Origin: Tetrahymena thermophila SB210
Lineage: Eukaryota; Ciliophora; Oligohymenophorea; Hymenostomatida; Tetrahymenidae
DNA length: 64,000 bases
NCBI RefSeq assembly: GCF_000189635.1
Contig: NW_002476022.1
Coordinates: 124,001-188,000, forward strand
Direction: 5' to 3'
Position 1 is the stretch's first letter; each line of letters starts with the position of its first letter. Below, piece after piece: positions 49,251 through 61,083 of this stretch. Position numbers and translations under genes: made by a program. A model generated the notes under the pieces. That model was not told the DNA's origin. It saw only the letters and a list, made by a program, of their open reading frames with translations, and did not search any database.

Positions 49251-50029
49251 ATGTCAATGCATAGAAAATAATCTCTTTCTTAGTCAAATCAAAATGAAGT
49301 TCCTAATATTTAGTTAAACAATACAGAAGAAAGCTAAAAATAAATCAAAGACTCTTCTGAATGTTAGGATACTATAAATTCGTTTACCTAGTATGATGTG
49401 AGGAAATTTCTTCATCCTTCTCTTTCATAAGATTCACTTTGTGATAAGTTTACTTGTGTAAAAATAATTAAACCTAGGCTTTATACATTTAAAAACTTAA
49501 TAAATAGGCTACACCATCAAATTCTTAAGACAGTTCCAAAATATTTGTTAAATACAACAATTAAAGCCTATAAACAAATTAAGAGAAAACATTTTTAAGA
49601 AGTTTTTATAGAAAAAAGATAAATAGCACCTATTCTTAAGTAAATTTTATATATTTTTATATTTTAAAACATAAAATAATAATTTAGGCATCAGGAGTAT
49701 TTTCAAAAATATCAGAACCTTATGTCACTCAATAAGAAATAGAGAGATCTTATTAGAAAGTAAATAGATAACTTTTTATCTAAAATATATTAATTTACTC
49801 TATATTAAAAAAGGAACAAGATAAAAAAATAATAGGATCTAAGAGATTTTTTACTTATTTAAGTAGATAAACAAGCCAGAATTAATCATAATAATCATCA
49901 TATATGTAGCAGTCAAATTAAACTTTTTACAATAAAGTTGGCGGAGGTTCTTAAAAAATTTAACAATTTAATGTAAAAAACATGCTTCATTAAAAATGGA
50001 TATCAATAGGAAAGGACTATCAATTTTGA
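49251..50029 (+). CDS. small basic protein of unknown function
   Basis: ATG 49251 (MSMHRKQSLSQSNQNEV), only 17 bp after the previous TGA. Exon 1 reads a Lys/Leu-rich segment with FKNLINRLHHQILKTVPKYLL and HFQEVFIEKRQIAPIL, then introns at about 49649-49685 and 49761-49814. The last exon reads GSKRFFTYLSRQ, a Gln/Ser run, NKVGGGSQKIQQFNVKNMLH and WISIGKDYQF before TGA 50027-50029. The phase of the middle exon is unsettled, because its two neighbours prefer different frames. No family recognised. The tiny gap to the upstream gene raises the option that both are one gene with an unseen intron. Confidence 0.55.
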
Positions 50030-50732
50030 ATAAATTTACAAAAGAAAAATTAATTTTACATTTTAGAATGAAAATACATTTTAGATATAAAATCTTAAAT
50101 TTAATTATAAAATCGAAGAAAATACATTTTTGTAAATTTAATTTTATGATTTCATATATTTACAATATTCAGTCAATAAATGGTAAATATTTAATTGTAA
50201 AAAGTTATATTTATTATTAATTAAAATTTAATAAAAATTTGGAAAGTAGAATAAAATTTAAAGTGAAAACAAATAATTAGATAAATAAATAAATGTATAG
50301 CATTAATCTTAAATAAATTTCTTTATTTTTATTTATTAACTTACCTTTATTTTATGTGTGAATTTTGTTGAAGAACAAGTTTATAAATTGTTTGTATATT
50401 TTTTTCTCATTTAAAGATAAGGAAGTAAAATATTGAGTCAAAGATTGTTTTTTAATTAAAACAATAGCTTTAATTATTATTTTAAGGAAATTTGTTTGGT
50501 AGGGAATATGAAGAGAGAGAGGCATAGAGCACATTTTATTATTGAATGAGATAAAAAACAAATATTTTACATAAAATTTACTTTAGCAATAATTGATTTT
50601 AAAAAAATATTTTTGCTTTAACTTTTTCATTGCTATTTATATATTTATAGAAAGAACCTTTCTTGGTATATAAATAGATATACCAGAAAAAGTTCTTCAT
50701 ATTTTAGTAAGTATATATTAAATATCTTTTTC
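50030..50732. other. AT-rich convergent intergenic region
   Basis: Gap between the convergent unknown gene and the UEV gene. Table-6 frames stay open here because stops are rare, but codon content shows no protein-like character. A run of inverted short segments around 50650-50700 (AAAGAACC / GTTCTT) was seen but not interpretable. Confidence 0.4.
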
Positions 50733-51744
50733 TCAGTAGGTAGCTCCTTCATCAGGTTGCTTAAGCTTTTTATTAGCACTGCTGTTCATTTCGTTTTTAA
50801 GAGCAACCAAAACATTTTCGAGAGTATATTTAGAAACCCAGTTCTTCAAGATGGGGAACTTGTTGATATCAATCTTTTTTAATATATTTATGTTAATAGG
50901 TTACGAAAAATGCATTTTAGTTAAATTATTCATTCATACCTTTCCATTATTTTGGTCTACGCAAGGAAGGTTGATTCTGCTTACAAATTTAACTTCAGGA
51001 GCAACGTTGGGATAGTTAGGTCCACAAATAATCTTGAGGGAGTAAATTCTTCCATCAAAAGCAGTCTAAAATTTATTAAAAAATAAGTCTAAGATTATAA
51101 GTTCACGATTGATGCTACTAAATTACATTGTAAGGTCCTAGAATAGTACCATTCCAATTGGTAAGGGTCATATCTTCAGCTATAATATGAAATTAATAAT
51201 TAGACTTAAATACATATAAAAAGTATATATATTTTAATATTGTATTCTTTTAAAAAGACTGCTTTATTTTCTTTTTAAATACTTCATTTACTAATCAAAT
51301 ATCACTAATCCTAATAATTTCATTGCTTTTATTGCTTCAAATTTTAGTTTTAAAATTTCCATTTGAATTTTTAATCTAATTTCGCAATTTTTAGATATCA
51401 TAATGATTTTCCTAAAATTTAAATAAATTTATTACGATTATCAAGACCATAAGAAACAGTTCCATCACCAATACCCTTTTCACCATGTTCAAGTTCTTCA
51501 TGGAGTCTGAATCTTCTAGGAACAGCTAAGTATTAATTAAATGGAAGATTTAGATACAAATTTGGGTAATTCAATAAATTAAAGAAGGAAATTTAGAAAA
51601 TAAGTTACCGTTAGCAGCGTCAACTATTTGATAATGGTTTTTTAGATTAATTGATGAGGCATAAATTATAATTCAAGATATTTTTAAAAAATAAATGTGA
51701 TTAATATCTTTAAAAAAGCTATTATAAAACAAGAATTTACCCAT
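50733..51744 (-). CDS. ubiquitin-conjugating enzyme variant (UEV/MMS2 type)
   Basis: About 140 aa. Exon 1 contributes only ATGG (51741-51744). Exon 2 is 15 nt (51609-51623). Exon 3 is 51436-51525. Three further exons follow, ending TGA at 50733. The protein begins [20 protein letters not shown], then [69 protein letters not shown] and a C-terminal [10 protein letters not shown], in full agreement with UEV1/MMS2. UEVs lack the catalytic Cys region (HPNV...C) of active E2s and pair with Ubc13 to build Lys63-linked chains in DNA-damage tolerance and signalling. No active-site HPN is seen here, as expected. All junctions are in phase. Confidence 0.95.
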
Positions 51745-52704
51745 TTTTACTATTTGCTTTTTTATGTGCTAATATTATTTATTATCTTTTTTCTTTTGAT
51801 AAATATTCTTTTAAATTATCTTTAATATTTAAGAAGCATCTATATATGATTTTTATATATAATAACAATCAAAAATAAATTGAAAAGAAAGAAGGAAAGA
51901 TAGGAATTAATTAATTAATTAATTTATTAATTGATTCATTCATTCATTAAATAATAATTAGATAGATAGATAACCCATCCTATAAAAAAAGATAATATTT
52001 ATTAAAAATATAAAAATTTTATTTATTTATTTATTTTAAAGAAATCAAATAATTAATTAATTAGTTAATTAAAAATATCAAATCTATTTATATTTTCATT
52101 CACTTATCAAACTTTTTATTCTCTCACTCACACATTCATTCATTTATTCATTCTTTCCTTTATTAAATTAATCCATGTGATTAAATCATTAAAATTTGAA
52201 TTGACTTGCTAATATGGTAAATACTGACTCTTGCATGTACTCATGCTTTTACAAATAAATATTTCTCACTATACAAACAAAGATCTATTTTTTTTTTAAT
52301 CAAAACATTGTACACCTTAAACTTTTAAATTATCATTAATTTTTTTAAATAAAAAATAAAAAAACGCGACATATAAAAGTAAAAGTTAGTTTATGCTAAT
52401 TAATTTTTGAATTAAATTGCTCTGCTTAATTACTTTATTAATTTTTATAATAACCCCTTTTTATTATATTTATGTTTTAAATATTAATTAATTAAAATAA
52501 GTCTTTTAGTTTTAAAATTAAGAATAAAACTATAAAAATGATTATTAAAGATTAAAAAATAAATTTAATCAATAAACAACACATAAAGCGTAAAACTAAG
52601 GAGGGAGGAGGATACAATTTTAAAATATATGAACTTATATTATTTATTTTGTATATTTTTTAATAACAATATTAAACTTGATGGATTTGCTTAACAAATA
52701 ACTT
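51745..52704. other. AT-rich intergenic region with ATTC/ATTA/GATA repeats
   Basis: Noncoding. Simple tracts of TTAA, ATTC and GATA occur at about 51900-51975, and ATTT at 52015-52035, with CATTCATTTATTC at 52130-52160. Upstream flank of the UEV gene and 3' flank of the PAS membrane protein. No RNA gene seen. Confidence 0.5.
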
Positions 52705-55700
52705 TCAAATCTTCCTATCAAGAATATATTCTCTTATAAATCCAGCAATACTTTTTATTTTTGTCATTTCATCAACAGGAATGAAAGATAGCAAGCACTT
52801 TGTGGACCATATCTAAATTTTTTTATTATTTAAAATTATATAAATTATTAAAAAAAATAATTTACTTCTTTATTTAATTAAGCTAGGAATGGAGTCCAGC
52901 AGAGGAAAGCTGCAACTAATAGCAATATAATAAAGAGAACGAAAAGTAATATTCTCTGTACATTATAGTTATCAAATAGCAAATTCATTTCACTTAAAAA
53001 TACACTCTATAAATATCTCAAAGTTTCTCTAATGTAAATGATTTCATACCCAACTATTTATTTGAAAATATTTTAATTTAAAATATTTCTAACTAATAAT
53101 AATAATAAATTACGTAATTCATATGATTCTGGAAGCCTTAACAAGTTAATTAAGTTATTTTTCCTTCTATCAGTAGAATTATCATATTTTCCAGCAACAA
53201 AATTTGCAAATTAAGACCAAGCAAAATCTTAGGTTGGATTTGCTTGAATCCAATCATATCTATCCTTAAAGTATCTTATTAATTAGAAGTATCTAATGAT
53301 TACTGTAATCATACCCTATATTGAAATAGTATAAAATTTTATTAAATCTTATCATATTTGTTTAATTATATTACTTGTTGTACAACACCACTACCAAATG
53401 CATTGCAAGTAGCTAAACTATCTGCTTAACGATTACTAACAATTGTACAAGCATTCTAGAACATAACATTTTCGAAGGCAGTCAAATAATCTGCAGAGTT
53501 ATCATGATAATTAGTGTTACGTGCGTGTTCCTTTATAAAAATAAAAATTTTATGAGTTATTTAGATATCTAATAAATATTGATTGATTAATTTTTAAGAA
53601 TCCAAGCTTAGCAAAATATTATTGTGAAAATATTTCTAAATTTTAATAAAGCAATTTCATAATTCAAAAAATTTTTCCAAAAGCTTAAAAAAGAAAATTA
53701 AAAATTTTTTATCCTTTTTACTAATGTTAAAAAAATAAATTAATTACTTCGTGAATAGTTGAGTCTACTGTGTAAACTGTGTTAATCATATCTACAATGT
53801 TTTAAACACTATTTTTATTCAAAGCTGGCCAGATGTCTGTTAAAAACATTTGTCTCTCTGCGTTAAGTGTCAATGAATAGTAACTCTCAGCTATTGTTGT
53901 AAAGTTAAATTCTGTAAGTAAACCTGACATAACACTAGTTTGTGATCTTCCTACAAAGAAATTAATAAAGAAATAAGCTTCTACACCTATTGTAATGATT
54001 AGCATCTTTAGTAAAAAGCCAACATTTCCTCTATCTGCATTTTTGAATTTCTTTCTCTTTTTGCCAAATAATGAGCTTCTTGCTTCAGACCCTTCATCTC
54101 TATCATCAATGAAGAACTCAACTTCACTATGAACATCATCTATGATAAAATAGATTAAACATAAATAACAAAGCTAATTAATAAGCATTTATTTATTTAC
54201 CTTCATCACCTGAACCCAACTATGCAAGGAAATTCTCACACTTTGAATAAAGGTATTTAGCGGTCTTTTCAGGTATATCTAAGAAGACTGTAAGAATTAA
54301 TTACTTAGCATAAATAGTCTTTCCAAGTAAAACACTCAATACAAGAGAAAAGAAAACCATAACTGATACAGAAGTAATTAAGAATATCTGAGAGTTGCTT
54401 TCCAAAGTATCAATTTTATTCACAACATCTACATTTTAAGCATTATAATCTTTTAATAAAACTACAGTGTAATCATTAAGACCATTGTACACAACAAAGA
54501 ATGCATCAGTATCAACACTAATATTATCCACTATATTCTAAAAGGTTTTTTGCTATAAGTTATGGGACTTAGAAATCATTTATTAAGAGGCAGCATTCAG
54601 ATCAAATGTCTGATTAGAGCTACTTATGGTAAATAACATTTAAGTACTTAGACTATCTCCTCTTGATTACAATTTTATATTTAAATCTTCTAATTCTGTG
54701 ATAGCCAAGGAAAGTTTATTTAATAAATATGTTCTATCTGAAGTCCATGAGGCAGGAGTGTTAGAATCAGCTGAATATTGTGGTATACGAATTACTGGAG
54801 CACCTGTAGCTATATCTTTACCATTTCCTAACAAACTGATTTCACGAGTAAGTGTTATGATTTGTTAGATATCACCTATACGATTGGAAGATAAAACTAT
54901 ATTTTATAATCCATTTCTTTCATCATTTATACTTACACGTTTCATTGCAAAATCGATACTTGCACTATTTTATTTATTTCATAAATTAATTAATTATTAA
55001 TTAATTGATTATAAATAATATTTATTTATTTTAGAAATAGATTAATTATAAAATAAATAAATAAATAAATAAATAAATAAGAAAGTACATCATTATCATG
55101 ACTAAAATGACAAAGACTGAAAAGTATTTCAGAGAAACAACAGCAGCTGACTCTGATTATTTATCTAACTCTTCATTTAATTCTTTTGCTGAATTTAATC
55201 CGCTTGTTTCGTAGTCTGAGCCATCTTCATCAGCATTTAACTTTTAGTGTTTCTTCTTTTCTCCCCTTGCTTATGATTCGTCCTCATCTTTTTCTTCCTC
55301 TTCTTCCTCAGAATCGTCTTCCTTGAATTTATCAATATCATGCAAATCGTTGTTAACCAATCTCATTGTACGAATACTTTATATTATAAAAATTGTTCAT
55401 TAAATTACTCATTTTTTTATATAAATTTAAATACCCATCAGCATAATTCTTTTGTTGTACTTCTATTTGCTAAAGATCAATATTGTTACTTTTTTGTTCA
55501 CTTTAAACTTTATTACTCTTCATAACAATAACATTTGCATTGTTGACTGTAGATTGATTTAAGTCATCTCTAAGCTTACTGTCGTTAATACCCAAATCAC
55601 TTTAGTCATGAACGTATGTTTAATTGATTCCCATTTCGGAATATGTAGCACCCTCATAGAATTCTCCATTATATATAATTTCTTAGTCATCTTATATGCA

Positions 55701-58700
55701 TAATTTGAATTGGAAAACTCCCATAGTAATATTGCTACCACCTTAAGGTCTTAAATCGTTACCAAGTAAAGATTCATTAGGATTTTTTTTAATCTAGCTA
55801 CCTCCAGCTGCTATAGCTTGTTAAGCTTTTTGTCTTGTAGTGCTTTTTTGGACTTTATCTTGAAGTTATTCGATTTTAAGAATTTTTCCAACTAATTCTT
55901 CACCTTTACATTTGAAACGAACTTCAGTCATTTGAATGTTCACTTTGGTAACTTTATCACTCTTACGAAAAATGACAGTATCTTCATTAATCTTGGGGAA
56001 GATATATTCAGTCTACTTTCCTTACTTACTCATATACTCATCTCTTCTCTCATCAAGATCTTCGAACTAAATAATTTTTTTATTAATTTTACTATAAACT
56101 TCTTTTAATTAAAATTTAATATTTTTACTAATTTATTTATGTTAATTTATTCTAAACTTATAGTTTTCATGTCTATACCCAGGATATTGATGCAAGCTTT
56201 TCATAAATAAAATAAATAAATATAATCAAATTTGATTTATGAATAAATAATTTACATGCTGAAATATCTTTGATAATTCCTTTTTCATTGATATGGACAA
56301 AAGCCAAATTTTTAATCATTTTTTCTTTCTTAAAAACACCAAAAAACTCATTTCCATCCTTTAATGCATGATAGACAGGTTTAATATTCAAGTTTATTGC
56401 AAATATATACTATGATTTATTCTTTCCATAAATGTGAAGGTTTTTATCTTTACCTTATTGAGCTTTATCCCCATTTTCAAGATAATGTTTCAATATGTCA
56501 TCATGGTTCTTAGAATATAGGTAAGGCTAGAGCATATTTACATTTCTATTGATAAGTTCTGTCTTGGAATAACCAAAAAGGCATGCGACAGTTAAATTAC
56601 AAGCCATAATTTAACCTAATTTTTCCTTTAAAAAAATGAAGTTAAATTAAAAAAAATTAAAATATTGTAAATAAATATATTTACTTCTTCCATAGTCATA
56701 AAAATGATACCATCTTCTTGGCCATCTATGTTTACTTCTGAAGAGTAATTGAAGTGGAATTCCTTTCTATTATTGAAATTGGTTTCCATTTTAGAGGCTT
56801 TTTCAAGAAGCTCTACTCCACCTTGCTTATCATTAAAAATATCAATCAAATACTTAGAGTATATTCTAAACACTTTAGGTATCTATTCTCCCTTTCCTCT
56901 ACTAATTTTTTTCCACATATCATCTACCAGCAGCTTTAGCGGGAATAATTTTGAACCAATATCATAAAGTTTTATAAGATCTGGTTTATCATCAGAAAAT
57001 TAACTCCAAAATTCCATCAATAAAGTAACAGTTTGTTCCATAGCGGCTCTGAAATGATTTATTTTTCCTTCAAGATTCCTTTATTCTCCATAATCTTCTC
57101 CTTCCTAATTGCTTATTTCTGAAATTTCTCTTTCTATTGAGCGTCTTTATATATATAAATATTATAAATATAATGTAAATCTTTAAATTCTGAATGTTCT
57201 CTAAAATGGAATGAAAAGAATTCTACCTTATAAAGTATAAAACGAATCTTTCGTCTAAGGAACATTTGAAGTTTTCAGCATCTAAGACTTCATTTAGGGC
57301 ATGCTGCTTTGACTTAATAACTTTCATCAAGAAAACAGAGTAATAAATTCTAATAGGAATATTAGTAGGGAATTTGGAAATACCAGTTTCGAACAATTTG
57401 CTTATCATTTCATGACAAAACTAGTAGCGCTTATCTTATTTAGAACCATTATTATTATTAGGTCCTTTTTATTCATTTTTTTTCGCTTTTTTCCAAACGC
57501 TATTCGTAAATTTGACTCTTTTAAGTGGGCAGTTAGCAACCAAACAAGTCTTATTATGGAATTCTATGTAACCGTTTAATAATTAACCAGATTTTGTTTT
57601 TTTCATATCATTCTGAATTAATTTTTGGACATAAATTGCATGATCTATGACTTCCTAAGCATCTTAAAATTTATTCACATTTACATTTACTGATGCTTCA
57701 CTCTTTATTTATTAATAAATATTAAAATTTTAATGATACCCTAAATTTATTATCAAAATTAGTAACCTTATTTTTATCAGTAGGACTCCAAAATACAATA
57801 AACCACAAAAGTGGTAAGCCAATAGCCCAAGCATACACTATACCATGGAAGATAATGTTTTCTGTTAACTAATTATGAAAAATAAAGTAAATACACAATA
57901 AATATTAATTGATTGTTTACCTATGCCATAGTAAGCATAATTGCAGTCCATACATTAACAGCAGAAAGGAAAGACCAAACCTTTGCTATAATAGGCTCAT
58001 TGAAAGGGGAATTCATGTGGAGCATATAGAAAGTAAATATTGAACCAGCTAAGTATATGAAAATTAAAACACCCCTATAGCTGCTATCACTCAAGAAGTT
58101 ATAGCAAATGACTAGAACTGTTTAGTAAATAAACAGAGACAATATACCACGGTTATTTCTTCTTGAGTTGACTTTATTGTCATTATGAATGCCATCAAAA
58201 TAGAGTAAAGATAAGAAGTAATTCATCATAAGGATCAGCACAGCACAGAAAATACCTGCTGAGAAATAGAAGATATGCATACCCTATTTGATAACAATAT
58301 TGAATAAATCTTATTTGGTTTTAAATGTTGCTATTGATTGATTATCAGACAAAACAATCCTTTAAAGAACTTATTTTAAATTAATTAAGGTCATTAAAAA
58401 AGTATTACCACCCAACACTAGTTATCTGGAAATAGTGAAATAACTTAGATGGACACACCCGTAACAGAATTGGTACCACTAACACAATTCATAACAATAA
58501 AGAAAGAGTCTAAAAACGGAACGAAGAGAACTGTTATAACTAAATTTATTATTAAACGCAAAGAGCTAACCACAATGCCAGATATAGGTCTCTATCTCTT
58601 CAAAGTAACAAAAGAGTACAAAAATCCCAAATAAAAGATGAGTATCGCAATTATGCCAATATAGAAGACTATAAGAAAAGCAGTGTATGAACCATTTCTA

Positions 58701-59110
58701 TAAATGTGAAGGATACCAGGATATCCAAATGCTGATGCAATATCTTTAGCTACACTCGTATCCCAAACAGAGTTTATCTAATATTTAAATAATTTTATTT
58801 AATCGTTGAAACTAGATTTAAAAAGTGATTAAAAACTATTTAAAAAGCGAATTCGAATTTTTTAGTATGTAATAAATAATATTTAATGCCAAAATGAATT
58901 TAATTTAATTACCACTGGATGGAAAGCATAATAATATATCTAAAAATATTGCAACAGTATAATAAGGGCGTAAATTATTTTAGACATTTCATCGTCTTTC
59001 AAAATAACATAAAGAAATTCGAAGAACAAACTTCTCATGTTACCTGCGAATTTATTTATAGAACTAAATTCCTTCCCAAGAAGGTTTACTGACTCAGCAT
59101 TATCTCCCAT
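52705..59110 (-). CDS. large multi-TM protein with PAS domain
   Basis: Start MGDNAESVNLLGKEFSSINK at 59110; TGA 52705-52707; at least eleven exons, roughly 1,600 aa. The N-terminal third has many hydrophobic segments (IIYALILLQYFQIYYYAFH; FLIVFYIGIIAILIFYLGF; LIINLVITVLFVPFL). The PAS domain follows (about 56570-56250): VACLFGYSKTELINRNVN, KNKSQYIFAINLNIKPVYH. Then come a cytosolic stretch, an acidic run (DDSEEEEEEKDEDE), a TM (VSLKYFSVFVILVMIMMYFL), an extracellular-looking region, and C-terminal TMs including ILLFVLFIILLLVAAFLCW. An AAAT microsatellite lies in an intron (55050-55080). This architecture recurs in a ciliate-expanded family I know only as PAS/transmembrane proteins; the ligand and output are unknown. 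It could be two genes, but no start-stop boundary is evident. Confidence 0.8.
55050..55080. repeat. (AAAT)n microsatellite in an intron
   Basis: About seven and a half AAAT units inside an intron of the PAS membrane-protein gene, adjacent to TTAATTAA-type tracts. Confidence 0.85.
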
Positions 59111-61083
59111 CTAAATTTAAAATATGAAAACAATTTTAAAAAGTATTCTGTTTGCTTTATCTAAATAAAAAAGACACAAGAATGAAAGATAAATAGGATG
59201 ATAAATGGTAAAGTAATCTTATTATCTTGTGCCACAAAAGTAGAAAGTGAAACAATTAATTTTGATATTGAAATTGGTAATTACCTGATAATTTAGAAAA
59301 ACGTTTCAAATGAAAAATGTGCTAAAGAATATTTGCTGCTTTATGCTATTTTAAAACTATTTTTTCTGCGAGAGCTTACTAACAAAGAACCTTTATGTTT
59401 AACTCTTTCTATGCTTATTTGCTTTTATTTTATATTAATTGTATTCTTATTCTTCAAATTATTATCATTAAATTAATAATCAGGTTTTTATTTGAATTTT
59501 CAACTCAAAAATAATAAGTTAACAAATTAGTTAAATGTAATTGCAAAATTTTGTTAGTTTTTAAAAACTCAATTAATAACTTAATTATTTTTTATTTTTA
59601 ATGTTCATTGATGTTCTTCATTTCTACTAGTTCTTTTATTTATTTATTTCTTTCATCCTTTATTTATTTATTATTAATTTAATTGCACTTATTTCAAATT
59701 TTTTAATAAAATCGTCTATAAATGGCATACATACATACATTTTTCTTCATCTCCTTTTAATAAATTTGGTTAGTAGCCAACTTCTATTTGCCTATAAAAA
59801 ACTTTTAGTGAATTTCTCCTTTCTTAGTTTTTTTAATTACACAATTATTAATTTAAAACAACTAGTTCTATTGTTCGATTGTTTTTACACAATGTACCAA
59901 TTACTCTCTGTATATTTTCAAGTTTTACATTGTATTTTTTTCAAATAAAATATTTAGTAGCTTGATTCAAATTTCTAATTATTAAATGAATATGAAGATA
60001 AGCTAAAACATAAATTATAAATTTTCTATAATTAGAAAGAAAAAAATTTTTTATTTTTAAAATTAAAACATAAAATAAATGATAATATTTATAAAGGAAA
60101 TTTTTTGTTTCACAGATAAGCTTGAATTTAAGAAAGCTTACCAAAATTTTGTTTTAAATTCAAATAATTTTAAAAGATTTTAAAAATTAAAACTTTAGAT
60201 AAAAATGCACTCATCATAAACTTAATTTATTAATATCCATATAATTCTAAAATGTTTTATAATTATTAACTATTTAAATGATTTCATAAAAATTTAATTA
60301 TTTATTCATAATTTTAGATAAAATTGCTCAAACCATAAACTAACTTATTTAATATCTAAACGAATAAAAAATTAAATTTATATATATAATTTAGCTAGAA
60401 TAAGAAGATGTTCAGTACAAAAATTAAAAATAAATAATAAATGAAACAATAAAAAATTTGGTGGAAATTAAAAAAAATATATGTATTATTATTAATTTAA
60501 TTTATATTATTAATAATATCTAATTATAAAATTTTGTTTTGGTCAAAAAAAAAGTTTAGATTTAATTACAGTTTTATGGATTTATTTCAAAACCCAGTTA
60601 CCTAACGAATTAAATATTTATCAGTAATAATTGAATTTTTATGAATATACACTTAAAAACCCTATTTTTAATCATTTAAAATGTAATTATTATTTTGTAA
60701 AATTAAAGTAGAAATAAATTAGCAATAAATAAATACTTGAAAATAAAAAATTTCAGTAAATTTTTTAATAAATTTAAACAAGTAAATTCAATATTTTTAT
60801 TTGAAAAAAACAAAATAACTTATTATTTAAAAAATATTTTAAAATTGTATTTTTTAATTGAATTATTTGTTAAGTTAATTATTTATTTATTTATTTACAT
60901 GATTTCAAATTTATTAATTAATTAGTAGACTATATTTATTTACATATTTAAATTATTATTAAAATATAATGTCTTATTTTGTTAGTATTTTATTTTGTTG
61001 GTTAGTTAGTTTGTTCGTTAATTGGTTTCTGAAATAAATAAATAAAAAATAATTTTTTAATTAATTAATCTATTAAGTTATCA
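59111..61083. other. 2-kb AT-rich gene desert
   Basis: 5' flank of the PAS membrane protein and 3' flank of the last gene. It is extremely AT-rich with long A/T homopolymers. Several short standard-code frames (for example 59766-59948) lack protein-like composition. CATA tracts lie near 59725-59740, and a TTAATTAA-rich stretch near 60890-60920. Confidence 0.5.

Noticed and set aside
59766-60925. Several 60-67 aa frames on both strands
   Set aside because: They are Phe/Leu/Ile/Lys-only products of AT-rich sequence without motifs or supporting splice structure.
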